A model generated the notes under the pieces. The model saw only the letters and a program-made list of their open reading frames with translations. It searched no databases and was not told the DNA's origin. DNA of 64,000 nt, taken from assembly GCA_934086935.1 (NCBI GenBank), contig CAKOIQ010000004.1, forward strand, positions 1 through 64,000, read 5' to 3'. A program made the translations under genes and the position numbers. This document shows, piece after piece, positions 33,879 to 44,351 of the stretch. Positions within the stretch are counted from its first letter, which is position 1. Each line of letters begins with the position of its first letter. The DNA is from an uncultured Bacilli bacterium (GTDB lineage Bacteria; Bacillota_I; Bacilli_A; RF39; UBA660).

Positions 33879-36215
33879 ATGAAAATATCTTGTAATATAC
33901 TAAAAAAACATATCGAAAAAAGTGAAGATATAGATTTTCTTTCAATATGGGATAAATTTACAATTAGAACCGCTGAAGTAGAAGGTGTAGAAGTTAAAGG
34001 TAATCAGTTTGACGGAGTAGTAACAGCTAAAATTATTGAATGCAATGATCATCCAGAATCAAAAAAATTACATATTTTAAAAGTTGATGTTGGTAATGAA
34101 ATACTTCAAATAGTTTGTGGTGCTCCTAATGTAAAAGTTGGTTTAATAAGTGCTTGTGTAAAAATAGGTGGCCATATTGGTGACATTGAAATAAGCAAAA
34201 GATCTTTGGTTGGTGTTGATTCTTATGGAATGATGTGCAGTGGTAAGGAATTAGGAATAAGCGATGATCATTCAGGAATAATTGAATTACCAGATAGTAC
34301 TCCCATTGGTGAAGATTTTAAAAAGTTATTTCCAGTAGAAGATATAGTTGTTGAAATTGATAATAAAAGTTTAACTCATAGACCAGACTTATGGGGACAC
34401 TATGGAATTGCCAGAGAAATTGCTGCAATTACAAATCATAAATTAAGACCTCTTGATTTAATAGAAAAACAAACAGATGGTGAAAAACTAAAAATTACTA
34501 TAAATAATCCCGAATTATGTTATCGTTATGTAGGAACTAAAATTAATAATATTACCAACAATGTAACACCAATTTGGCTGCAAATATTCTTATATTATGC
34601 TGGAATGAGAAGCATAGATCTAATCGTTGATTTAACTAACTATTTAATGCTTGAACTTGGACAACCTATGCATGCCTTTGATTCAAGAGTTGTAAAAGAT
34701 ATTGAAGTTGGACTTGCTGATGAAGGAACAACTTATATTACATTAGATGGCGTTGAAAGAAAATTAACTAACCAAGATTTAATGATCAAAAATGGCGGCA
34801 AATATTTTGCAATCGCTGGTGTTATGGGTGGATTAGATAGTGAAATTGTAGAAGACACAAATAGCATAGTTTTAGAATCGGCTTGTTTTGAAGCATCAAC
34901 AGTTAGAAAAACCGCTATAAGATTAGGTTTAAGAACCGAAGCGAGTGCTAGATATGAAAAAAGCTTAGATCCAAACATGGCAATAATTGCTACAAGAAGA
35001 TTTATCAAATTATTAAAAGACGAAAATCCAAATGCTACTTTAGGAACAGCAATGACTGATGCATATCCAACTGTACAAGAGGAAAACCATATAACATTAG
35101 ATAAAAACTATCTATATAAATATATGGGCTTTGATATAGAAGATAAAACAGTAATTGATATTCTTGAATCCCTATCATTTAAAGTTGAAAATAAACCAAA
35201 TTCATTTGAAATTATAGCACCAACATTTAGATCAACGAAAGATATAAGTATTGCCGCTGATGTAATAGAAGAAATATCACGTATCTATGGATATGAAAAC
35301 TTTAATAAAGTTCCTTTAAAAATGGCAATGAATTTTGGTAATCCAGAAACAACTTATGATACAGAATATGAAGTAAAAAATTACTTAGCCACAAAATATA
35401 ATTTAAGTGAAATTCACACATATTTATGGAATAAATCATCATTCTTAAAGAAAATTAATGTTGAAGTAGATAATACAAAACTGTTAGGTAAAACAGAAGA
35501 TAATATTTTAAGAAACGATTTATCATTAAGTATGTTAGAAGCAGCAACAGTCAATATTAATAATTATGATGAATTCGGTATTTTTGAAATCGGAACAACC
35601 GTACATGGAGAAAATCAAGAAAGACATTTAAGCATTTTATTGTCAAAAAATAATAATAACATAAAAGAAGGTTACTATTTAGCTAAAGAAATAGTATACA
35701 ACTTATTTAATCAACTAAAAAATGTGAATATTAAATTTATTAAAGATGAATGTGCAAATTATTATAATCCGGATTTAAATTTAGCTATTTTAGCTAACGA
35801 CAGTTTAATTGGTCATATCAATGTCTTTAATCGTCGAATAAGTAATACAATTTCAAAGAAAAAGTCTTTTATTGTAATAGATTTAAATTTTGAAAAATAT
35901 GAAAATGTTGAACCAATAACTTATCTATACAAGGATGTAAGTAAATATCCGAGTTCATATTTAGATTACACAATCATCACTAAACGAGGAACATTCTATC
36001 AAGATTTAGATAACACATTAAATAAATTTACCAGTCCAATTATCATAAATAGAGAATTAATGGATATTTATCTTGATACTGATATAAAAAAGGTTACAAT
36101 TCGTTACACAGTTGGTTCAAACGAAAAAACTTTAACATCAGAAGAGTTATTAGACTTCCAAACAAAATTTATTTTATTTATTAAAAATGAAAATTTAGAA
36201 ATTATTGAAAACTAA
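33879..36215 (+). CDS. pheT: Phenylalanyl-tRNA synthetase beta subunit
   Basis: All domains are present in 778 residues: N-terminal tRNA-binding OB domain (VVTAKIIECNDHPESKKLHI, about 45-150), the B3/B4 editing domain (RTEASARYEKSLDP), B5 (about 390-470), the catalytic-like core (EEISRIYGYENFNKVPL) and the C-terminal FDX-ACB anticodon domain from about 690 (KYPSSYLDYTIITKRGTFY). It proofreads mischarged Tyr and forms the alpha2-beta2 enzyme with PheS. It converges on rnr over a shared terminator. Confidence 0.96.
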   Translation: MKISCNILKKHIEKSEDIDFLSIWDKFTIRTAEVEGVEVKGNQFDGVVTAKIIECNDHPESKKLHILKVDVGNEILQIVCGAPNVKVGLISACVKIGGHIGDIEISKRSLVGVDSYGMMCSGKELGISDDHSGIIELPDSTPIGEDFKKLFPVEDIVVEIDNKSLTHRPDLWGHYGIAREIAAITNHKLRPLDLIEKQTDGEKLKITINNPELCYRYVGTKINNITNNVTPIWLQIFLYYAGMRSIDLIVDLTNYLMLELGQPMHAFDSRVVKDIEVGLADEGTTYITLDGVERKLTNQDLMIKNGGKYFAIAGVMGGLDSEIVEDTNSIVLESACFEASTVRKTAIRLGLRTEASARYEKSLDPNMAIIATRRFIKLLKDENPNATLGTAMTDAYPTVQEENHITLDKNYLYKYMGFDIEDKTVIDILESLSFKVENKPNSFEIIAPTFRSTKDISIAADVIEEISRIYGYENFNKVPLKMAMNFGNPETTYDTEYEVKNYLATKYNLSEIHTYLWNKSSFLKKINVEVDNTKLLGKTEDNILRNDLSLSMLEAATVNINNYDEFGIFEIGTTVHGENQERHLSILLSKNNNNIKEGYYLAKEIVYNLFNQLKNVNIKFIKDECANYYNPDLNLAILANDSLIGHINVFNRRISNTISKKKSFIVIDLNFEKYENVEPITYLYKDVSKYPSSYLDYTIITKRGTFYQDLDNTLNKFTSPIIINRELMDIYLDTDIKKVTIRYTVGSNEKTLTSEELLDFQTKFILFIKNENLEIIEN

Positions 36216-36244
36216 AAAAGAACATTTATTCATGTTCTTTTTTT
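36214..36244. terminator. Bidirectional terminator (pheT/rnr)
   Basis: AAAAGAACAT / ATGTTCTTTT stem with a six-base loop, A-run left and T-run right. Confidence 0.88.
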
Positions 36245-38400
36245 AATACCCTTCCTTTTCTCATATCTTTTATAGCTTTAGTAATATTTTGATCGATTGA
36301 AAATAAAATTGTTCCTGATAATTCATTAACTTCTTTCAATGTAACTTTTACATAATTACCAATTTTATATTTTTGTTTAGTAGTTCTTCCAACAGCGGTG
36401 AAATTACCAGGATGAAATTGATAATTATCGCCTAAAATTTGATCATAAGTAGTTATTCCACAAATTCCATCTTCGGTTGTAACAGTTATAAATCTACCAT
36501 TAATATCGTCAATAGTTGCAATATATGAAAAACCTATAAATTGTTTCATATAATTAACAATCTTCATTCTTTCTATTTCTTCATCAAGAACTGTTGCCTT
36601 AACTTCCATCATCGAAGCATGTACTGCTTCTTTTTCAACTTCATCTCTTAATATTTCATATTCTTTTTGAGTTAATGTAACTTCGCCATTCTGAATTTTA
36701 GTAAACAAGTCTTTTTGATTTTGATTTCTCGTATCTGAAAATCTTCTATCAGGACTAGTAGTATGACCATATTCTGATAGTGCTAATCCCCAATGACCTT
36801 TATTGACAGTGCTATATTTAGCTTTAGCGAATGTCGGATAAAAAAGCTTAGAAATAATCGAAAACTTATCAGTTCCTTGAATACAATTTAAAAATTCTCT
36901 AATCCTTTCTGGAGTACATAATTCTTTAATATTTTCTATTCCTGTATTCAAAGATTCTATAATTGTTTCAGCCTTTTTTACTTTTTGGAGTCTAGGTTCT
37001 TCATGAATTCTGTACATAAAAGGAACTATATCGGAATTTATATAATTAGTATTACAAAAATTTGCTCCAACCATAAAATATTCAATTATTAATTGAGCTG
37101 GTAATGTACCTTTTTTTTCAATTTCAATAATATTTCCTTCTTCATCATATTCATTATAAGTTTCATTATTTTCTAAACTAATTCTTCCGTGTTTTCTTTC
37201 AGCTTCAATCATTTTTTGTGCAACTACCCACATCTCATTAATTGCTTCAACAAATGGTTCGTATCCCACAGGAATTTCTCCATCTAAAATAATCTTATTA
37301 ACTTCATCATAAGTCATTTTTTTCTTAGATCTAATAATTGAGTCACATACTCGGTAATTAATAATTTCCCCATTTTGATTTACTTCATAAATTGTCGACT
37401 TTGTTAATCTATCAACACCCTCATTTAAAGAAAATATTCCATTAGATAAAATTTCTGGATAAAGTGGGATAACAGCATTCCCAAGATAAAGACTAGTAGT
37501 ATTCTTAGCAGCATGTTGATATAATAAACTTCCAGGCTTAACATAATGAGATATATTAGTTATATGAACTCCTATTTCCCAATTTCCATTAGCTAACTTT
37601 TTAATGCTAACAGCATCATCCAAATCTTTAGCACTTACTGGATCAATTGAAAAAATCATTTCCTCTCTAAAATCATTTTCTTTATACATGTCTATTTCAT
37701 TTGGTAGTACAGTTTGAGGAATTTTTCTTGCTTCATCTAAAACTTCTTCCGGAAACTCAACTTCAAATCCATTTGCATAAGCAATTAATGCAATATCATC
37801 AGATAGAGTTCCATTTAAAGCGATTCTTTTAACAAATTCACCTGCAAATGAACCATCAACCATCTCTTTATCAATTTTTATTAAAGCATAATTTCCTTTT
37901 CCAATTTTTTCAATAATATTTTGATCAAGACTAATATTTAATTTACCACGTATTCTTTTAGGCTCAGCTAATAATGTTCCATCATTTTTTTCTACTATTT
38001 GGCAAACAATATTAGGAATACCTCTTTTCAAAATTCTGGTAATAATAACATTTCCTGCATGATTAATATTATATTCAACTTCATCAAATGGAATTGCACC
38101 GTTTAAACTATCTTCAAAAACTATGATTTTGTTACTTTCAGTTGTTGCAAGACTATCTTCTATAAAATAAATACCATCTTTAGTTTTTCTTAAAATACCT
38201 TTTTTAATATCACTAGAATAACAATAATAGTAACCATTATTCAAATAAAGAATACCTTCATATTTAAGTTTTTTTATAATTTTATCAACGTCAACATTTG
38301 GGAAATTTTCTTTAATAAAAAGACTTAGTTTTGAGTATGATATAAAACCTCTTTTTGAATTACTTATGTACGTTTTTATGCTGTTAATTATATCTTCCAT
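36226..38400 (-). CDS. rnr: Ribonuclease R
   Basis: The order is winged-helix N-terminus (about 1-65), two cold-shock domains (about 65-220), the RNB catalytic domain (DPVSAKDLDDAVSIKKL with four metal-binding Asp, VHITNISHYVKPGS, YRIHEEPRLQKVKKAE) and a C-terminal S1 domain (FITVTTEDGICGI...). It is a processive 3'-5' exonuclease that unwinds structured RNA. GGGAGGAG on the minus strand fixes ATG 38400; a GTG 21 bases upstream is part of that site. The gene is divergent from an XRE/ImmA-like gene. 724 residues, slightly short at the C-terminal basic tail. Confidence 0.95.
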   Translation of the reverse strand: MEDIINSIKTYISNSKRGFISYSKLSLFIKENFPNVDVDKIIKKLKYEGILYLNNGYYYCYSSDIKKGILRKTKDGIYFIEDSLATTESNKIIVFEDSLNGAIPFDEVEYNINHAGNVIITRILKRGIPNIVCQIVEKNDGTLLAEPKRIRGKLNISLDQNIIEKIGKGNYALIKIDKEMVDGSFAGEFVKRIALNGTLSDDIALIAYANGFEVEFPEEVLDEARKIPQTVLPNEIDMYKENDFREEMIFSIDPVSAKDLDDAVSIKKLANGNWEIGVHITNISHYVKPGSLLYQHAAKNTTSLYLGNAVIPLYPEILSNGIFSLNEGVDRLTKSTIYEVNQNGEIINYRVCDSIIRSKKKMTYDEVNKIILDGEIPVGYEPFVEAINEMWVVAQKMIEAERKHGRISLENNETYNEYDEEGNIIEIEKKGTLPAQLIIEYFMVGANFCNTNYINSDIVPFMYRIHEEPRLQKVKKAETIIESLNTGIENIKELCTPERIREFLNCIQGTDKFSIISKLFYPTFAKAKYSTVNKGHWGLALSEYGHTTSPDRRFSDTRNQNQKDLFTKIQNGEVTLTQKEYEILRDEVEKEAVHASMMEVKATVLDEEIERMKIVNYMKQFIGFSYIATIDDINGRFITVTTEDGICGITTYDQILGDNYQFHPGNFTAVGRTTKQKYKIGNYVKVTLKEVNELSGTILFSIDQNITKAIKDMRKGRVLKKEHE

Positions 38401-38555
38401 ACCAAAACTCCTCCCAAACACTTATACTCCATTATAACCATAGATTTTTTGGAAAGTAAACCATTTTAAATAAAAAATTAAAATTTAATCATTTATTGAT
38501 TTTAATTAGTTAATGTGATAGAATTATTTTAGTAAAATATTAACGGAGGTGTCAA

Positions 38556-39527
38556 ATGAAAAAAACAATAGGAGAAAATCTTAGAATTTTACGTCTAAGA
38601 AATAACTTATCTATGAAAGAAGCAGGAAAACAATTAAATTTATCTGCACCTGGGTTATTAAAATACGAAAGAAATCAAATATCTCCAAGTTTTGAGAAAC
38701 TAGAAAAATTTGCTGAAGTATACCATACAACAATTAATGAAATAATGGATACTGAACAGTATAATGAAATAAAATTTAATAATTTGAAACTAGAAGGTCT
38801 CATCACAAGCGTTAAAGAAGAAAAGATAAAAAACATTTTGCGAAATAAAATTGATAACTATTTTGAAATACTTTCTATTTCGGATAAAAAACTTCAAAAT
38901 AAATTTGGTGTTCATATTATTAATACTTTGGAAGAAGCTGAAAGTTTAGCAACAAAATTACGTATTTTCTTTACTATTCCCGTTGATGCGCCAATATCTA
39001 ATTTAATTTATTTATTAGAAAGTCATGATATGATGATTATTACTATCCCTCAGAGTAAAGATACTGAAGGATTTGTAGGATTTTATGAAACAATCAATAA
39101 TGTTCCAATTATAGCCGTTCCTGAAGCAAGTAATGGCTATGAACAACGCTACAATGTTGCTAAATATTTAGGTGAACTTTTAATGGTTTCTTATAATAAT
39201 AAGGATGCATTAACTACAAGATTTGCTCTATCATTACTTATACCTAAACAATCACTCATTAATGAATTTGGTGAAACACGTAATAAAATAGAACAAAAGG
39301 AAATTGAAATATATAGCCGTATATATAAGGTTAGTTACAAAAATATTATTAAAAGATTACAAATGTGTGAAATTATTACTCAAAGTAATGCTAAATACTT
39401 AAATATTAATATTAATAAGAATGACTTGCATGAACAAATATATACAGAACAAGCAAACAATTATGAAAAAATGCTATATAAATTAATTGCTCAAGGATCA
39501 TTAAAGGAACCTGAACGTTTTAAATAA
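38556..39527 (+). CDS. XRE regulator with inactive ImmA/IrrE-like domain
   Basis: Residues 5-60 are a Cro/CI HTH (GENLRILRLRNNLSMKEAGK, SAPGLLKYERNQISPS). From about 150 the ImmA/IrrE-type pattern appears: VDAPISNLIYLLESHDMMII, EGFVGFYETINNVPIIAVPE, QRYNVAKYLGELLM. In active family members the last segment reads RFTLAHELGHLL, with the HExxH zinc site. Here the His-Glu and final His are replaced (VAKYLGELL), so protease activity is not expected. The rest probably senses a ligand or partner and controls the HTH. GGAGGTG precedes the start. It faces rnr. Confidence 0.75.
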   Translation: MKKTIGENLRILRLRNNLSMKEAGKQLNLSAPGLLKYERNQISPSFEKLEKFAEVYHTTINEIMDTEQYNEIKFNNLKLEGLITSVKEEKIKNILRNKIDNYFEILSISDKKLQNKFGVHIINTLEEAESLATKLRIFFTIPVDAPISNLIYLLESHDMMIITIPQSKDTEGFVGFYETINNVPIIAVPEASNGYEQRYNVAKYLGELLMVSYNNKDALTTRFALSLLIPKQSLINEFGETRNKIEQKEIEIYSRIYKVSYKNIIKRLQMCEIITQSNAKYLNININKNDLHEQIYTEQANNYEKMLYKLIAQGSLKEPERFK

Positions 39528-39547
39528 AAGTCTCAAATGACTTTTTT
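39526..39547 (+). terminator. Rho-independent terminator
   Basis: AAAAGTC / GACTTTT stem, loop TCAAAT, T-run. Confidence 0.75.
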
Positions 39548-39671
39548 TAAAAATAATAATGACAAACAAATATATGTATATTATAGCTTTAGTATTAAAT
39601 AAAATAGCCATACCATAAAAAACAAATTTAATATAAAAACAAAATCAATTCTTTAAAATTAAATTACAAAA

Positions 39672-39680
39672 TGGTATAAT
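39672..39680 (+). promoter_or_regulatory. Extended -10 promoter (pcrA-ligA)
   Basis: TG 39672-39673, one base, TATAAT 39675-39680, 25 bases before pcrA. Confidence 0.65.
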
Positions 39681-39705
39681 ATTTTTATTGAAATAGTGAG
39701 GTATT

Positions 39706-41784
39706 ATGGAATTATTAGACAAACTTAACAACGAACAAAAAGAAGCAGTAACTCATATAAATGGACCTGTTTTAGTAATGGCAGGAGCAGGTTCAGGAAA
39801 AACAAAAGTATTAACTACTAGAATTGCTTATTTAATAGATCAAGGAATAAATGATTATAATATTTTAGCTATAACCTTTACTAATAAAGCAGCTAAAGAA
39901 ATGCGAGATAGAGTAAATAATATTATTGGCGATTGTCATTCATTTATCGGAACATTTCACTCTTTAGGCCTTAGAATAATTAGAGAAAATAATACTTTTT
40001 TTAATTTGCCAAACAATTTTACAATTATTGACAGTGATGACACTAATACTATTGTAAAAAGAATTCTAAAAGATATGAACTTAGATTCAAAACAATACAG
40101 TCCATCATATGTTAGAAATAGAATAAGTTTTATTAAAAATCAAATGTTATCCGATATGGAATTAGATAAATTATTTAATACACCAATGGACAAAGTTGTT
40201 GTTGAAGTATATCATAAATATAATGAAAAACTTAGAACTAGCGCCTCAGTTGATTTTGATGATTTATTAGTGCTACCAGTAGAATTATTTCAAAAAAATA
40301 AAGCAGCTCTAGAACATTATCAAGACAAATATAAATATATATTAATTGATGAGTATCAGGACACAAACCCTGTTCAATATAAATTATCAGTTCTACTAGC
40401 AAATAAATATCAAAATATCTTTGTTGTCGGCGATATGAACCAAAGTATCTATGCCTTTAGACAAGCAGATTATCGTAATATAATTAACTTTGAGAAAGAT
40501 TTTAAGAATTGTAAAACTATCAAATTAGAGCATAATTATCGAAGTACTAACACTATCTTAGATGCTGCCAATGATGTAATAAGTCACAATAAAGAAAGAA
40601 AAGACTTAAAGCTTTATTCAGATAAAGGTGATGGAGTAAAAATAAAATATTTACGTAGCTATGATGAAAAACATGAAATTGCTTTAGTTATCGATGAAAT
40701 AAACGATTTACTTACAAAAGGATATAATCCCTCAGATATAGCAATCTTATATCGGACTAATGCCCAATCACGTGTAGTAGAAGATGTCTTCCTATCAAAA
40801 GGAATTCCTTATAAAGTATTTGGTAGTTATTACTTCTATAATCGTAAAGAAATCAAAGATTTATTAAGCTATTTAAGACTAATTTATAATCCTCAAGATG
40901 AAATAAGTTTAAGAAGAGTTATAAATACCCCTAAAAGAGGAATTGGGGAATCTGCAATTAAAGAAATTGAACAAAGAGCAAAAGAAAATAATACTTCCAT
41001 GTTTGAATCCTTAGATACTAAAAAAGAATTGGAATTTAAAGAAATAATTAATAAATTAATTAAAAAAAGTGAAAACCTATCATTAACTGAACTAATAGAC
41101 GAAGTATTAGAAGATTCTGGATTAAAGAAAGAACTAGAACAAGTCAAATCCCTAGAAAATGAAATAAGATTAGAAAATTTAATGGAATTTAAAAGTATAA
41201 CAGCTTCATTTGAAGAAAGAACTGGTTCTGTTAATTTAGGAGATTTTTTAGAAGAAGTATCTTTAATTGCTGATATTTCAAATCATACTGAAGATGGTAA
41301 TGTAGTAACTTTAATGACACTACATAGTGCTAAAGGTTTAGAATTTCCGGTGGTATTTTTAATTGGTATGGAAGAAGGAGTTTTTCCCCATAATATGTCT
41401 CTTATGGAAGATAATATTGAAGAAGAAAGACGTCTATGTTATGTGGGTATTACCAGAGCCAAAGACATTCTATATTTAACAAACGCTAAAAGAAGAATGT
41501 TATACGGAAAAGATACAGAAAATATGCCATCAAGATTTATTTCCGAAATAAATGAAAAACTTTTAGAAAAGAACAACACCGTTAAAGAACCTAAAATAAT
41601 AAATAAGAAAGATATGTACACGGAAAGCGAAAATAATGATATAGTAGTAGGAAGCATTATTTCTCATGAACAATATGGAACTGGAGCGGTTATATCAGTT
41701 GATGGTTCACTTATTTCTGTGGCGTTCAAATCTGGAATTAAGAAATTAATGAAAAATCACAAAAGTATAAAAAAATTAAGTTAG
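39706..41784 (+). CDS. pcrA: ATP-dependent DNA helicase PcrA (UvrD family)
   Basis: Superfamily 1A motifs in order: LNNEQKEAVTHINGPVLVMA, AGAGSGKTKVLTTRIAYL (motif I), ITFTNKAAKEMRDRV (Ia), ILIDEYQDTNPVQYKL (II), VGDMNQSIYAFRQAD (III), LEHNYRSTNTILDAAN (IV), VTLMTLHSAKGLEFPVVFLI (V) and EERRLCYVGITRAKDILYL (VI). It unwinds 3'-5' in repair and plasmid replication. The C-terminal SH3-like tail (VVGSIISHEQYGTGAVISVD) contacts RNA polymerase in PcrA. It forms the classical pcrA-ligA pair. Confidence 0.95.
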   Translation: MELLDKLNNEQKEAVTHINGPVLVMAGAGSGKTKVLTTRIAYLIDQGINDYNILAITFTNKAAKEMRDRVNNIIGDCHSFIGTFHSLGLRIIRENNTFFNLPNNFTIIDSDDTNTIVKRILKDMNLDSKQYSPSYVRNRISFIKNQMLSDMELDKLFNTPMDKVVVEVYHKYNEKLRTSASVDFDDLLVLPVELFQKNKAALEHYQDKYKYILIDEYQDTNPVQYKLSVLLANKYQNIFVVGDMNQSIYAFRQADYRNIINFEKDFKNCKTIKLEHNYRSTNTILDAANDVISHNKERKDLKLYSDKGDGVKIKYLRSYDEKHEIALVIDEINDLLTKGYNPSDIAILYRTNAQSRVVEDVFLSKGIPYKVFGSYYFYNRKEIKDLLSYLRLIYNPQDEISLRRVINTPKRGIGESAIKEIEQRAKENNTSMFESLDTKKELEFKEIINKLIKKSENLSLTELIDEVLEDSGLKKELEQVKSLENEIRLENLMEFKSITASFEERTGSVNLGDFLEEVSLIADISNHTEDGNVVTLMTLHSAKGLEFPVVFLIGMEEGVFPHNMSLMEDNIEEERRLCYVGITRAKDILYLTNAKRRMLYGKDTENMPSRFISEINEKLLEKNNTVKEPKIINKKDMYTESENNDIVVGSIISHEQYGTGAVISVDGSLISVAFKSGIKKLMKNHKSIKKLS

Positions 41785-41798
41785 ATAAAAATAAATAA

Positions 41799-43793
<1,995 letters not shown>

Positions 43794-43821
43794 TTTGAGA
43801 TAATTTGTCAAAAAAACTGAT

Positions 43822-43850
43822 TTGAATTATATATTTATGTATAGTATAAT
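43822..43850 (+). promoter_or_regulatory. Promoter of the SBP-GGDEF operon
   Basis: TTGAAT 43822-43827, 17 bases, perfect TATAAT 43845-43850. Confidence 0.82.
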
Positions 43851-43871
43851 ATGAATACGAGGTGGATAATT

Positions 43872-44351
43872 ATGGGAAAATTAAAGGGGTTCTATAAGAA
43901 TAATCGTATATATTGCATAATGATGGGAATTAGTATATTTTGCATAGCCTTAATTGGTGTAGCATTCTTAATGTATTTTATTAATCAAACCAAAACAGAT
44001 GCTTACGGTGATCGTTTAAACGGAATAGAAAACGTAAAAATATCAGATAAACATAAAGAAGAAATAATATCAGGAATCAAAGAAAATAAAATGGTTGATT
44101 CAGTAACAATAAATGTAAAAGGAAAACTAATATATATAAATGTATATTTAAATTCTGGAAAAAGAGAAGATGGTCAGAGTATTGCCATTAAATCACTAGA
44201 TCTTTTAACTGAAGAAGAAAAAGAATTCTATGATATCAATTTTACTTTTAGTAAAGAAGCAAAATCAGAAAAAGATACAGGATTTGTTATGATGGGTTAC
44301 AAAAAAAGTGATGCTACAATTATTTCTTGGACAAAGGATAATGGTGAATAA
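43872..44351 (+). CDS. Membrane-anchored protein upstream of the SBP-GGDEF sensor
   Basis: Not recognised. 159 residues: a basic start (KLKGFYKNNR), one membrane helix (about 16-38), then an outside domain of about 115 residues with an alternating helix/strand pattern (HKEEIISGIKENKMVDSVTI, KLIYINVYLNSGKREDG). GAGGTGG (43860-43866) selects ATG 43872 rather than ATG 43851, which lies at the -10 box. The stop overlaps the sensor's start (TAATG), so the two are made together and may interact. Confidence 0.7.
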   Translation: MGKLKGFYKNNRIYCIMMGISIFCIALIGVAFLMYFINQTKTDAYGDRLNGIENVKISDKHKEEIISGIKENKMVDSVTINVKGKLIYINVYLNSGKREDGQSIAIKSLDLLTEEEKEFYDINFTFSKEAKSEKDTGFVMMGYKKSDATIISWTKDNGE

